64,000 bases of DNA, from positions 124,001 to 188,000 of the forward strand of contig JAGMUV010000046.1 in assembly GCA_020744425.1 (NCBI GenBank), given 5' to 3'. Shown here piece after piece: positions 34,942 to 47,115 of the stretch. The position numbers and the translations under genes were made by a program. The number at the start of each line of letters is the position of its first letter. Positions within the stretch are counted from its first letter, which is position 1. The notes beneath the pieces were generated by a model. It was not told where the DNA came from. It worked only from the letters and a program-made list of their open reading frames with translations, and did not search any database. Origin of the DNA: Dactylonectria macrodidyma. Taxonomy: Eukaryota > Ascomycota > Sordariomycetes > Hypocreales > Nectriaceae.

Positions 34942-35349
34942 TGTGACGATCGGGTCAATACACTATCCTCATAAGGCTAGGGTACGCTGGGTCCTGATCT
35001 GGGGGTTTATATAACAAAGTAATCAGGCGAGTCAAGATTGAACAATGCTTGTCACGTCTGGTAATAGTAGAGTGAACGTACTCAATGTAACCAAGTTGTA
35101 TTGATAGCTGAGGAGCTACCCATACTAGATATGCACTTCTCAGATGACTATATACTAGGGTGCTCACCATGCCTTAGTCCCGTCTGCTCACGATGCTCAC
35201 TCTGTGGAGCATCGTGTGAGTGAGCGTCCGTACTATCGCTCACTCTGTTTAAAGTGGGTCCGCTCACTCCGGCCTCAAGTATCCCCATACTTCCGATTCT
35301 GCCGGCCGTGACCGCCCTGGCCTCTCAAGAGGTCGCCCAGGCCGTGACA
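34942..35349 (-). repeat. 5' LTR of the chromovirus
   Basis: 408 bp. In seven of the nine LTR differences this copy has the A (TpA or CpA), the other LTR the G. Followed at 35350 by the second GTAAT target copy. Confidence 0.95.
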
Positions 35350-35354
35350 GTAAT

Positions 35355-35519
35355 TCTAAGTCTATATAACTATAAAGCTACTAAAAATAACTAAGAGTTT
35401 TTAACCCTATATAAGGTTTTCACTTAAATTCCTTAATAAAGGAAAAATATAAGAATTCTTTTCTTTTAAAAAGAGTTTTTTATATATAAGTCCTTAAGTA
35501 GTAAATATATTATAAGAAA
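35355..35519 (+). mobile_element. Continuation of Copia-1 beyond the chromovirus
   Basis: Sequence after the second GTAAT is the severed downstream part of Copia-1. It is AT-rich and mostly non-coding; the matching LTR cannot be recognised. Confidence 0.5.
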
Positions 35520-36065
35520 ATGTATTTAAAAAAGACTATAAAGTTCTTATATATAAAATATATAATTAATAAAGAAATATCTTCTTTAGCTTTTATTAAA
35601 TAAGACTATAAATAATATATTTAAAAATCTTAATTTTAAGCTTTATAATAATATATAATATACTTTAAAAAGCCTATCTTCTTTATATTATAATTATAAA
35701 AGATATTTATAATAAGAACCTTTAATAAAGTTAGAGTTTAAGTATTAGACCTATATCTAATAGTCTTAAAACTTAGGATATATCTTACTTAGTATTACTA
35801 TAATAAATTATCTAAATCCCCTATTAAATTAAATATATAACTAAATAGTAATCTCTTTATAAAGCTAGAGCTTTTCTTTAACTAGTCTATAAGGATTATT
35901 ATTATTAATATATGCATTTCTTAACTAATTATATTAAACTAACTACCTTTTTAATTATCTTTTCTTACTCTTTTTAAATCATTAATCCTTTTTTTAATTA
36001 GTTAATTCTTTAACTTATAATTACTAAGTTCTATTAATAACCTTTTACTCCTTTCACTCTTTTTA
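35520..36065 (+). repeat. Repeat family D, copy D1
   Basis: About 545 bp, from TTATATATAAAATATATAA to CTATAGC, collinear with 40784-41328 and 44888-45426. Strongly decayed. No coding frame; no clear inverted ends. Confidence 0.75.
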
Positions 36066-36239
36066 TTACTATAGCTGTTATAGGCTAGAGCTTTGCTCTA
36101 GCCTTATAGTAAAAGACTTTATATAGCTAGTTAGTTAATTGTAATAGCAATTAATTAATACATATCCTTTTGCTTTAGTAGTAAAGGGTAGTGTTATATA
36201 GTACTAGTAGCTGTTATACTAGCTATTACTTAGCCCTTC

Positions 36240-37500
36240 TAAAGTCAGCCTATTATAATAGCCTTTATAAAAATATAGTATTACTCTTATTAATATTTAT
36301 AACTTTAATAAAACTGGCTTTATAATAAGCTTAATTATAAGTAATATAGTTATTATAAGTATAAAAAGATATAAAAACCTAAAATCAGTTTAGCTTAAAA
36401 ATTAAAAATAGATTATAATTATTTAAGTAATTAATATAAAAAGCTAAGTAATCTAGCTATTTAATATAATTATAAGCTAATATTATCTTACTAATTAATA
36501 CTAAAAAAGCAACCTTTTAAATAATTAAGCTATTATAATTACTTAAAATAGTTAGATTAATAATAAAATAAGTCTTAAGTAGCTTAAGCACTTTAATTAA
36601 TATATAAAGGCTTAATTAACTAATTACTATTATCTTCTAATCTTTAATAAGTATAAAAGTTATTACTTAATTAACTTTAAAAAATATTATAAAGCGAATT
36701 ATATTATTACACTTTATATACTATTTTATTTATCTTATTTATTTTAGCCTCTTAATATAAAGTACCTTAAGCTATTTAAGGATATATATAATTAAGAAAT
36801 TAAATAGTTAATTAAATACTTAATTACTTATATTTTAAAAACTAACTTCTTTTTAGCTTTTTATATTATTTACTAAGCTATTATAATAAAAAGTAATATT
36901 AAAAAAGGTTTTTAAAAGGCTAGGCTTATTCCTTTAGACTTAGAAAGTATTATATTAAAACTTAATATATAACTATAGACTCTAATATTTATTAAAGAAG
37001 AGGCCAGCTTCTCTAACTCTTAAGTACTTAAAATACTAAAGACTATTCTTAAAGCCACTTCTTAATTTAAATACTTTAAAAGATAGATTAAAAAGCATTA
37101 AAATAGCTCTTTAGTATTTATTATTAATATACTTAAGTCATTTTTTAAAAGAATAAAGGTAATAATATATTAAATAGTATTATTAAAGTCTAAAAACTAG
37201 ATCTATTAAGAAGTAAATAAAACTCTTAATAAGTAATATAAAATAAAATAAAACTATTTATAAAATAAAAAAGATAATTATAAATAAAGGAAATAATATA
37301 ATTAATTAGAAGTATATTAATATATAATTAATAATTAAATTATTAAAATATTATAATTAAAAAAGATTAGTATAACTAAAGGAAAGGCATTATAAAATAT
37401 ATAGTAAGACTAGTTATAATATAAGAATATATTAAATAGTTATTATAATATTTAGAGAAGAGTATAATAATTAATCTTAATTAATTAAATATTTTATTAT
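36240..37500 (+). mobile_element. pogo/Fot1 transposon copy P2, 5'-truncated
   Basis: Collinear with the DDE half of copy P1. It begins near FNKTGFIIS (the first catalytic Asp position is read as Asn, consistent with C-to-T on the other strand) and runs through PLN...CFKLFK-like and RSNIK-like blocks, with numerous TAA/TAG. No terminal repeats found. The preceding 36066-36240 contains a GCTAGAGC/GCTCTAGC palindrome of unknown origin. Confidence 0.75.
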
Positions 37501-37578
37501 ATATTTATTTTAATTTCTAAATTAAGAGTAATAATTTTTAAGTAATAAGCTTATTTAATTAATATGCTTATTATATAT

Positions 37579-37685
37579 TAAGGTTATAGTCCTTAGTAGT
37601 GCACACTTAGAGAGGCCAGAGGTTAAATAGTAAAAAAAAAAAAAAAAAACTAATAGTAAATAACAGTGTGAGGGCCCAAAACCCA
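37579..37685 (-). mobile_element. Family X retroposon, copy Xc (5'-truncated, 107 bp)
   Basis: Flanked by ATGCTTATTATMTAT (37564-37578 and 37686-37700, one mismatch). The element starts TAAGGTTATAG at the low-coordinate side and stops within the ...GGGCCCAAAACCC block. Confidence 0.8.
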
Positions 37686-37700
37686 ATGCTTATTATCTAT

Positions 37701-38858
37701 ATTAAAGCTAATATTAATAATATTATAAAATTAAATATTAGCTTTATATTTTTAAAACTAAGCTGATTTAATAATAAGCTAAGTTAAAAATATTAAAAAG
37801 TAATTAATTAATGTATCTTATACTTTTTTAATATTAAATATTTTATATCTATTATATAGTAATTCTAAAGTATAGTTATCTTTTTAAAATAAAATACGTA
37901 GCTTTTAATAATTATTTAATAATTAAAAAGTTATTATAAGAATATATTATTAAAATATACAATAACTTGATTATATAAAAAGCTATAATATAAAATATAA
38001 GTATAACTTTTAATATAAAAGCTAAGTTATTAATACTTTTAAATATAATAAAAAAATACATTTTTAAACTAATTGCTTTAAAAAATTAGTATTATAATTA
38101 TAAGCTTAATATTAATTTACTATAATAATAAGTAAATAATTCAACTAATTATAAAGCTTAATTATATTAATATTTATAATTATTAATTATATTCGATTTA
38201 TAAAAAGAATAAAGTTATAAATAACTAATTATTTATAATAAATATATTAATTAATAGTTTTATAAAGCTATTACTTTTATAAAAATATTAAAAATTTATA
38301 TTTTTATTATAATTAAAACTTATATTCTAATATAAAATCTAATATTATAACTTATATAAATATAAGCACTTAATATTACATAGTCCTTATAATTTTCTTA
38401 CTAATTATGAACTAATTATATTAAACTATAGAATGATTATTATAATCACTTCTTTAATTACTATAATTACTTTATTAATTACTATAATCACTCTAGTAAT
38501 TACTATAATCACTCTTATAACTAAGATAATTAAACCTCATACTATATAGTATATAAACTTAAAAAACTGGCTATTATTAGAATACTAGCTCCTTAGCTAT
38601 TAATATAACTTAGTTACTTTAATTTACTTTAATTACTATACATTATTATATATTAATTATTACTTAATATAATACTATAATTACTGCTTAGTAAGTATAA
38701 CTTAATTACTTTACTAATATAGACCTTAGTCTATTCTTTAAGAACCTTTCTAGAGCTTTTTTATACTCTGTATAAGCTAGCTTGTGAATATAACTATTAT
38801 ATCTAATTTATTTAAATACTTTTTAATTTTTTAATTAATTAATACTTTATAATAATAT
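37701..38858. other. AT-rich stretch without recognised element
   Basis: About 1.15 kb, mostly A/T. Near 38430-38520 a short repeat TTACTATAATCACT occurs about four times. Nothing coding. Confidence 0.5.
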
Positions 38859-39932
38859 TAAGGTTATAGTCCTTAGTAGCGCACACTCAGAGAGAGGCCA
38901 GAGGTTAAATAGTAAAAAAAAAAAAAAAAAAAACTAATAATAAATAATAATATAAAGGCCTAAAACCTAAGCCTAAAGCAATAGTAACTCAGAATGACTA
39001 GAGTTTTTATAATATTAGAGTGCAAGCCTTACTATCTTAATCAACCCTTTAAGATACGTTAAGCAGCTGGAAAGCTAAATAGAAAAGCTAGATAGAAAAG
39101 CTAGATAGAAAAGCTAGATATTAGAAGGCAAAATCGTCATATAATAAAAGCCCCATAAGGGTTCATTGCATTCCAAGCTCATTACAATTCCAATCACATC
39201 GCAATTTAATTACTACTTTATAATTCCCATCACATTGCAATTTAAAATGACCCCCCCTAACTAAATAAACGACATAATGCGCATATAGTGCATTATACAA
39301 TAGCCTAGCGGACCCTTGCTAATACTAGCATATAAGAATCGTCTTATATATACACTAACTAAAAGAATTAAAGAAGATTAAAGCCTGCTTCTTAGGCTAT
39401 AAAGAGTATCTTACCTATTTAGCTTAGAATATATAATAGAGACTGAGTTTAGCTAGCTTAGCTATAAGAAGCTTATTTAGCTAGTGATTTTTAATTACTA
39501 TATCTTCTAAAAGAACCTGTTCTTATAAGCCTTACTAAATAAGGATATAATCTAATAGATTAAGATAGAGTAAGTCTTATTAGAAGAATTAGTTTAAAAG
39601 AAGAAATAGAAAGAAATAATAATTATTAATAATACCTTCTTTAATAACCTAAAGAGCTATAATATATAGGTTATATAGTTATAAGCTGATATTATACTAA
39701 TTAATATATAGCTAAAGGAGTGATAATTGTATTAAAAACTAAGGGAATCTTATTAGGTTAAAGGATTTAATAAAGGAAGGTTTTCTAAGAAAAGAGGGAT
39801 AAGAGTCTATTTATAATTAGGTTAACTAATTAATCGAGTCCTTTATCTTAAGATAACTTAAGTAATGCAAATACATAATATAGAAATGTAATAGTATAAA
39901 AATAAAAGTCTGAACAGTGGTTTTAACAGTGT
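38859..39932 (-). mobile_element. Family X retroposon, copy Xd (full length, version 2)
   Basis: 1,074 bp between perfect 14-bp duplications CTTTATAATAATAT (38845-38858 and 39933-39946). Same ends as Xa, but the middle (about 39250-39750) is a different sequence, shared with Xe. Contains the GCTAGATAGAAAA minisatellite at about 39075-39120. Confidence 0.85.
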
Positions 39933-39946
39933 CTTTATAATAATAT

Positions 39947-40292
39947 AAATAATATTCTTATATTTATTTTAATAAAAAGATTATTTTAATTATTATTTTA
40001 TATTTAAAATATTATATTTATAATGATAATTATAATTTAATATATATAATTATATTAAATTATAAAGTATTATTATATTTTTAATATTAAATTCTATAAT
40101 TAAATATAAAAATAATTTTATATATTATGAATTAAAAATTAATTCTTATTATATTTTTATAAGTTAATATATATATTCTTTAAAATTTAATAATTTAATA
40201 ATATAATATTTAATATTTAATTTTTTAAAATATATTTTAATTAATAAAAAATTATATTTTTATAAATTAAAAATTTAATTTTATATACTTAA
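39947..40292. other. AT-rich spacer
   Basis: Almost pure A/T sequence between family X copy Xd and MITE M1. No gene or repeat recognised. Confidence 0.5.
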
Positions 40293-40775
40293 TATAATAT
40301 ATATAATAAGCAAGCAACGTAGATAAGCGAGTCCTACACTTAAAATTTCTTAGTATTTATACTTTAAGCTAAAATAATTCTTTAAAGTTTAAAAAAGATC
40401 CAAACTAATTAAAATTTTAAAATAAGCTTTAATATATAAGGAATATTAATTATAACTTTTTTTACATTTTTTAAAAACAAATTTTTATAAGGTTATTAAG
40501 AAAAATATTATTTATACTATTTTCTTTTTAGTTTTTTTAAATTTAATAGCTATATAGCTTTTTTTTAAAAACCTAAAAAAAATATTACTATATGATTTTT
40601 TTAATTAGACTTATAAAAATTATTTTTTATATTTCTATAAATTCTTTAATACGTTTTAGAAAACTTAAAGTTTAGCCTTTTAACTGTATAATATTAGTGC
40701 ATTACTTGCTTATTTACATTACTCGCTTATCTACATTACTCGCTTATTTGCATTACTTGCTTATTAAGTACATTA
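40293..40775. mobile_element. MITE M1 with subterminal repeats
   Basis: Inverted ends: left AATAAGCAAGCAACGTAG then ATAAGCGAGT; right three to four tandem words like ACATTACTCGCTTATTT, ending GCTTATTAAGTACATTA. Interior is non-coding, with T-rich tracts. Same end design as M2-M6. Confidence 0.65.
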
Positions 40776-40783
40776 TATAATAT

Positions 40784-41328
40784 AAAGGCCTTATATATAA
40801 AATATATAACTAATAAGGAAATATCTCCTTTAGCTCTTATTAAATAAGACTATAAATAATATATTCAAAATTTCCTAATTTTTAGCTTTATAATAGTATA
40901 TATTATGCCTTAGAAAGCCTACCTTCCTTATACTATAACTACAAAGGACATCTATAATAAGAACCTTCAATAAGGTTAGAGTTCAAGCATCAGACATACG
41001 TCTAACAGTCCTAAAACTCGGGACACGTCTTACCCGGTTTTACTATAACAAATTGTCTAAATCCCCTATTAGATTGGACATATGACTAGATAGCAATCTC
41101 TCTATAAAGCTGGGGCTTTTCTCTAGCCAGTCCAGAATGATTATCATCATCAATACATGCATTTCTTAACTAATCACTTTAAACTGACTATCTTTCTAAT
41201 TGTCTTTTCCTGCTCTTTCTGAATCTTTAATTCCTTTTCTGATTGGTCAATTCCTTGACCCACAATCGCCGAGTTCTACTAATAACCTTCCACTCCTTCC
41301 ACTCCTTCCACTGCTATAGCCTTTACAT
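40784..41328 (+). repeat. Repeat family D, copy D2 (least decayed)
   Basis: Collinear with D1 and D3 but keeps many CpA/CpG sites (for example ACTCGGGACACGTCTTACCCGG), so it best shows the ancestral sequence. Lies between MITEs M1 and M2. Confidence 0.75.
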
Positions 41329-41333
41329 ATAAT

Positions 41334-41745
41334 AAGTGAATGTCTTAAACAAGCGAGTGTCCTACTTATATTATATAGCTAAAAGTACACATTTTGTATT
41401 TTTTAAAACAGGCTATTTAATTAGTAAATTTCTAAAGAATTAATTTCAAGCTTTTAAAAAAAAAAGTTATAAAATAGTATTTTCTTTATATTTCTAACTA
41501 GTTTATTAAGCTAATTATAAATATAAATAGTAAAAAACAGTGCGAATTTTATACTACTAGCACTATAGGTATATAGCTTAAGAAAGTTTATAAGGATAAT
41601 ATATGTTATAATTAAGCTATATTTAAAACTAGAGCTATTTTAAAGTTAGTTTGAGTTTTTAAAAATTATTTTAAAATCGCGATTTAAAGTGAAAATCTGA
41701 ATAAAACACTTACTTATTTAAGACATTCGCTTATTATATACATTA
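41334..41745. mobile_element. MITE M2
   Basis: 412 bp with about 32-bp inverted ends: left TATAATAAGTGAATGTCTTA then AACAAGCGAGTG; right CACTTACTTATTTAAGACAT then TCGCTTATTATATACATTA. Non-coding. Confidence 0.7.
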
Positions 41746-41876
41746 TATTCTTTTTAATAATTAAAATATTATATATTTTACTAAATTAAAAAGAAGAATA
41801 ATCTTATAATAACTTTAAAAGATTAAATTAATTATATAAAAAGTACTAGATTTAAAAGAGTATATTAATATAATGT

Positions 41877-44845
41877 ATATATTACCTATACATTGCATCT
41901 AACTATATATCGCACTTTTTCTTTTTATATCTAACTTTTCACTTTATTAAGTAAATCTTAATTACTAAATATATTATAATTAAATACTAAAGTAAAAACC
42001 CTTCTTACTCTTCAAGCTCTTTAAAATAACCTAAAATTAAGTATTTAATATACTATAAGTATATATAAGGTTAATCGCTATTAAAACCGCTATTCGGACT
42101 TTTGTTTTTACACTACTGCATTCCTCATTACTGCATTTCTATATAGTTACGTATTTGCATTACTTAAGTTATTATAAAATAAAGGACTTAATTAATTAAT
42201 TAACCTAATTATAAATAGACTCTTATCCCTCCTCCTTTAACTACTAGAAACTTATTAATAAAACCTCCTTTTACTATATCCTTCTATTATTCTTAGTCCT
42301 TTTATATATTAATAATAATTATATTACTTATAACTTATATTATTTACTCTTTATTAATATTAGTTAGTAACTTAAAAAATGCTATTTCTTTTAAAGATAT
42401 TTTAATTACTAGTTTTATTATTAATTATTTTAAAAAGTATTATTTATTTTTAATATAGTTCTTAAATTATTAATTACTTTTAAAAAAGCATAGTCTTAAG
42501 AATACCTTAGTTTTAAAGATTGCTAAAGTGACTTACTTACTATTAAAAAGTTACTAAGTTTTAATATTTCTAATTTTCTTAAAACTATAATCTACTATTA
42601 TAGCCTTTAGCTTATTAAAGGTTTTTATATCCTTACTAAGCTTAGTATCTAAGTTATATATAGAAAGAGCATAGTAGTTACTAAAACCTGAGTTATTAAG
42701 AGTGTAGAGTGTATTATATTAGACGTTTATTATAGTGTTTGTTATAATTAGTCTTTAATAAGTTGAATTGCGATATGACTGGAATTGTAAAGAGGTAATT
42801 GAATTGCGACTTAGAATTGCGATGAGGTAACTTGGAATGTGATGAATGCAGAGCCCTTACGGGGCTTTTATCGCATGACGATTTTGCCTTCTGACATCTA
42901 GCTTTTCTGTTAAGCTTTTCTATCTAGCTTTTCTATCCAGCTTTTCTATCTAGCTTTTCTGTCTAGCTTTTCTAATAACGCATCTTAAAGGGTTGAATAG
43001 GATAGCAAGGCTTATACCCTAATGCTGTAGAAACTCTAGTCATTCTGAGTTACTATTGCCTTAGGCTTGGGTTTTAGGCCCTCATACTGTTATTCACTAT
43101 TAGTTATATTTTTTTTTTAACTGTTTAACCTCTAGCCTCTCTCTGAGTGTATGCTACTAAGGGCTATAACCTTAATATAAGGTTAATAAGCATAAGTTAC
43201 ATTATTAATAAAAGGGCATTCAATCTTAATATAATTAGATTAACTTATTATATTAGCTATTTGATCTAGAGGAATAAATTATTATTCAGTTTATTCTTAA
43301 TCTAGATTTATAAGGATTTCTTTTATAATTATATAATATTAAAGAAATAGCCAATTAACTACTTACTAACTATAATGCATTACCTATTAGTAAGCGCTAA
43401 GCTTCTAACTCTATTAAGTAATAACTAGACCTTAAAACGCGTTTTTTTTTATAAATATAATTATTAAAAGGCTAAATATAAAGATCTAACTATTATTTAT
43501 AATTAGTTCAGGCTTATAAAGAATATAATTATAGAATATAATATTACTTTTACTAATATTTATAATTTTAATAAGACTGGCTTTATAATAAGCATTATTA
43601 TAAGTAGAATAGTTATTATAAGTATAGAAAGGTATAAAAAGGCAAAATCAGTATAGTTTAAAAACTGAGAATAGGTTATAGCTATTTAAGCAATTAATAC
43701 TAAAGGTTAAGTAATCGCACTATTTATTATAGTTATAGGCTAATATTACCTTACTAGCTAATACTAAGAAAGTAACTTCTTAAAAGATTAGGCTATTATC
43801 ATAACTTAAAATAAATAGACTAATAATAAAATAAGTCTTAAATAACTTAAGCACTTTAATTAGTATACTAAGGCCTGATTAATTAATTACTATTATATTC
43901 TTATTTTTAATAGGCATTAGAGCTATTACTTAACTAACTTTAAAATATATTATAAGGAAAATAATATTATTATGCTCTATATACTTCCTCATTCATTTTA
44001 TCTGCTTTAACCTCTTAATAGTAGGTGTTTTAAGCTACTTAAAAAAGCATATAGTTAAGAAATTAAGTAATTAATCAAATGCTTAATAACCCATGTTTTT
44101 AAGACTGAGTTCTTTCTAGCCTTTTATACTGCTTATAAAGCTACTATAATAAGAAGTAATATTAAAAGAGGTTTTTAAAGGGCTAGACTTATTTTCTTAA
44201 ACTTAGAAAATATTATATTAAAGCTTAATATATAGTTATAGACTCTAATACTAGCTATAGATAAGGTTAGCTTCCTTAACCCTTAGGTCTTAAAGACTTT
44301 AAAAATAGTGCTTAAGGCTAGTTCGCAGTCTAAATACTTTAAAAGATAAGCAAGAAGGTATTAGAATAGCTCTTTAGTATCTATCCTTAAGGCACTTAAG
44401 TCATTTTCTAAAGGAATAAAGGTAATAATATATTAAAAAGTATTATTAAAGTCTAAGAACTAGATCCTTCGATAGGTAAATAAGACTCTTAGTAAGTAAT
44501 ATAAAGTAAAAAGAACCTACTTATAAAATAGAGGAAAGATAATTTTAGAGGAGGGAAAGAAAGTAATTAATCAAATAGATATTAATATATAAGTATAGGC
44601 TAAATTATTAAAAAGTAGTAGCTAAGAAGGGTTAGTATAACTAAAAGAAAGGCACTATAGAACTTATAAAAAGACTGGCTATAATATAAGGACTTATTAA
44701 ATTACTATTAAGGTATTTATAAAAGAGTATAGTGATTAGTTTAAACTAATTAAATATTATATTATATTTTTATTAAAGTTCTTAGGTTAAAGGCTAGAAA
44801 AAGTGCAATGCATAGTTAGATGCAATATATAAGTAATATATATAT
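41877..44845 (+). mobile_element. pogo/Fot1 DNA transposon P1, split by family X copy Xf
   Basis: Inverted ends of about 46 bp: left at 41877-41922 and right at 44796-44845 share ATTGCATCTAACTAT and GCACTTTTTCT. Without the nested X copy the element is about 1.86 kb, the usual Fot1/pogo size. One plus-strand frame reads through the helix-turn-helix region (IKEIANQLL...NYNALPISKR), the first catalytic block (FNKTGF, Asp-to-Asn) and later blocks ending in KSNI/RSNIK-like sequence, with RIP-type stops. Inactive. Confidence 0.85.
42075..43174 (+). mobile_element. Family X retroposon, copy Xf (full length, version 1)
   Basis: 1,100 bp between ATATAAGGTTAA (42063-42074 and 43175-43186). It starts TCGCTATTAAAACCGC and ends GCTATAACCTTA, i.e. 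the tail is at high coordinates. The minisatellite TCTAGCTTTTCTA is at about 42895-42970. Fairly well preserved (for example GAGCCCTTACGGGGC). Inserted in the pogo element. Confidence 0.85.
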
Positions 44846-44887
44846 TAGATTTAATTATATAATCCGAGTTTAATTACTATTCTAATT

Positions 44888-45426
44888 ATAAAGTTTTTAT
44901 ATATAAAATATATAATTAATAAGGAAATATCTCCTTTAGCTCTTATTAAATAAGATTATAAATAATATATTAAATCTCTTAATCTTTAGCTTTATAATAG
45001 TATATAATATACTTTAAAAAGCCTATCTTCTTTATATTATAACTATAAAAGATATTTATAATAAGAACCTTTAATAAAATTAGAGTTTAAGTATTAGATA
45101 TATATCTAATAGTCTTAAAATTTAGAATATATCTTACCCAGTTTTACTATAATAAATTGTCTAAATCCTCTATTAGATTAAATATATAATTAAATAATAA
45201 TCTCTTTATAAAGCTAGGGCTTTTTTCTAACTAGTCTAGAATAATTATTATTATTAATATATGCATTTTATAACTAATTATATTAAACTGACTACCTTTC
45301 TAATTATCTTTTCTTATTCTTTTTAAATCTTTAATCCCTTTTCTAATTAGTTAATTCCTTAACTTATAATTACTAAGTTCTACTAATAACCTTTTACTCC
45401 TTCTACTCCTTTTATTACTATAGCCT
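44888..45426 (+). repeat. Repeat family D, copy D3
   Basis: Third copy of family D, decayed to a similar extent as D1. Follows the right end of the pogo element. Confidence 0.75.
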
Positions 45427-45436
45427 TAATATTAAT

Positions 45437-46980
45437 TGATATAACGCATATAATAAGTGAGTATAATAGGTAAAAGTATATAATACTTAAACTTTTTACT
45501 TTAAAGTATAATTTTTAAAAGATTCTTAAAAATTAAATTTAAGCTAAAAATTACTAAAAACTAAGAATTATACTTATTAAGTGAGAATATATAAGATATA
45601 AATTTCTAGAATTTTATATATTTTTATTTTTTAATTTATTAAATTTTTATTTATTTATACTATATACCTTATTATATCTAGCTTAATAAGCTATTTAAAA
45701 TTATAAGAAAAATATATTTATTATATTAAGATATACTAAGCTAAAGAAATATAGTTTATTAAAGTTATAGTCCTTAATAACGCATACTTAAAGAGGGGCT
45801 AGAGGTTAAATAATAATAATAAAAAATAACTAATAATAAATAATAGTATAAGGGTCTAAAACCTAACCCTAAAGTAATAATAACTTAGAATGACTAGAGT
45901 TTTTACTATATTAAAGTATAAGCCTTACTATCCTAATTAACCCTTTAAAATGCATTAAGTAGCTAAAAAGCTAGATAGAAAAGCTAGATAGAAAAGCTAA
46001 ATAGAAAAGCTAGATATTAGAAAGCAAAATCATTATATAATAAAGCCCTATAAAGGCTCTGTATTTATTGCATTCTAAGCTCATTATAATTTTAATTATA
46101 TTACAATTTAATACTTTATAATTCATTACAATTTAACTACTTACTCATAATACAACCGACTCACCATAACCCCCCCTAATTAAACAAACAACACAATGCG
46201 CATACAGCGCATTATATAACAGCCTAGCAGACCCTTACTAATACTAGCATATAAGAATCATCTTATATATACACTAGCTAAAAGAATTAAAGAAGATCGA
46301 AGCCTGCTTCCTAAGCTATAAAGAGCATCTTACCTATCTAGCCTAAAATGCATAATAAAGGCTGAGTTTAGCTAGCCTGATTGTAAGAAGCTTATTCAGT
46401 TAGTAATCTTTAATTACTATATCTTCTAAGAGAACCTATTCTTATAAGCCCCGCTAGATAAAGATATAATCTAATAGATTAAGATAGAGTAAGTCTTATT
46501 AGAAGAATTAGCTTAAAAGGAGAAATAGAAGGAAATAATAATTATTAATAATGCCTTCTTTAATAACCTAAAGAGCTATAATGCATAGGTTATATAGTTA
46601 TAAGCTGATATTATACTAATTAATATATAGCTAAAGGAGTGATATATTAGAAACTAAGGGAATCCTACTAGAATAGTTAAAGGATTTAGTAGAGGAAGGT
46701 TCTGTAAGAGAGGAGGGATAAGAGTCTATCTATAACTAGGTCGACTAATCAATCGAGTCCTTCGTCTTAAAATAACTCAAGCAATGCAAACACGTAACTA
46801 TATAGAAACGCGGCAGCGCAGAAACAAAAGTCCGAACAGCGGTTTTAACAGCGGAAATATAGCTTATATAAGTCTAATAATTTTATTATTAGTTTTAAAT
46901 TGTCTATAGTAGGTTATTTTTTACTGTATAGTGTACTATGACACTCACTTATTTATTACACTCACTTATTATATATATTA
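45437..46980. mobile_element. MITE M3, split by family X copy Xe
   Basis: Left end CATATAATAAGTGAGTATAA, right end CACTCACTTATTTATT then ACACTCACTTATTATATA. The 1.09-kb Xe copy occupies 45760-46853; the MITE itself is about 0.44 kb. Confidence 0.6.
45760..46853 (-). mobile_element. Family X retroposon, copy Xe (full length, version 2)
   Basis: 1,094 bp between GAAATATAGYTTAT (45746-45759 and 46854-46867, one mismatch). Its right half is the least decayed of the family (for example GAACAGCGGTTTTAACAGCG), giving the best view of the true head end. The middle shares version 2 sequence with Xd. Confidence 0.85.
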
Positions 46981-46984
46981 TAAT

Positions 46985-47115
46985 TTATAAGGCAGTAGCT
47001 AATATTGCTAATTATAAATCCAACCGCAGCATCTCCCCTTTTCTAACTAGTCAGATCAATTATAACACAATATTCTTATGCTTCCTGCCGCGGCTGGCTC
47101 TCAATAGGTACTTTT
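46985..47115 (+). repeat. Dispersed repeat family C, copy C2
   Basis: Matches 17363-17503 over about 130 bp; the AT-side half is decayed and the gene-side half (CCTGCCGCGGCTGGCT) is not, so the RIP-like decay fades across the border of the gene island. Confidence 0.7.

Larger units (their letters stand above)
27477..35349 (-). mobile_element. Complete Ty3/gypsy chromovirus with LTRs and target duplication
   Basis: 7,873 bp inserted in Copia-1. The flanking 5-bp direct repeat is GTAAT (27472-27476 and 35350-35354), and the two 408-bp LTRs both begin TGTGACGATCGGG and end GGCCGTGACA (plus-strand reading). Coding order on the minus strand is gag, protease, reverse transcriptase, RNase H, integrase, chromodomain; the 3' LTR is therefore the left one. 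A separate spliced ORF lies on the opposite strand beside the 3' LTR. The LTRs differ at nine positions, all A/G on the plus strand. Much less decayed than the surrounding elements, so it is a late insertion. Confidence 0.95.

Noticed and set aside
36066..36240. GCTAGAGC/GCTCTAGC palindrome taken as a pogo terminal repeat
   Set aside because: It does not match the 46-bp ends of the complete pogo copy P1.
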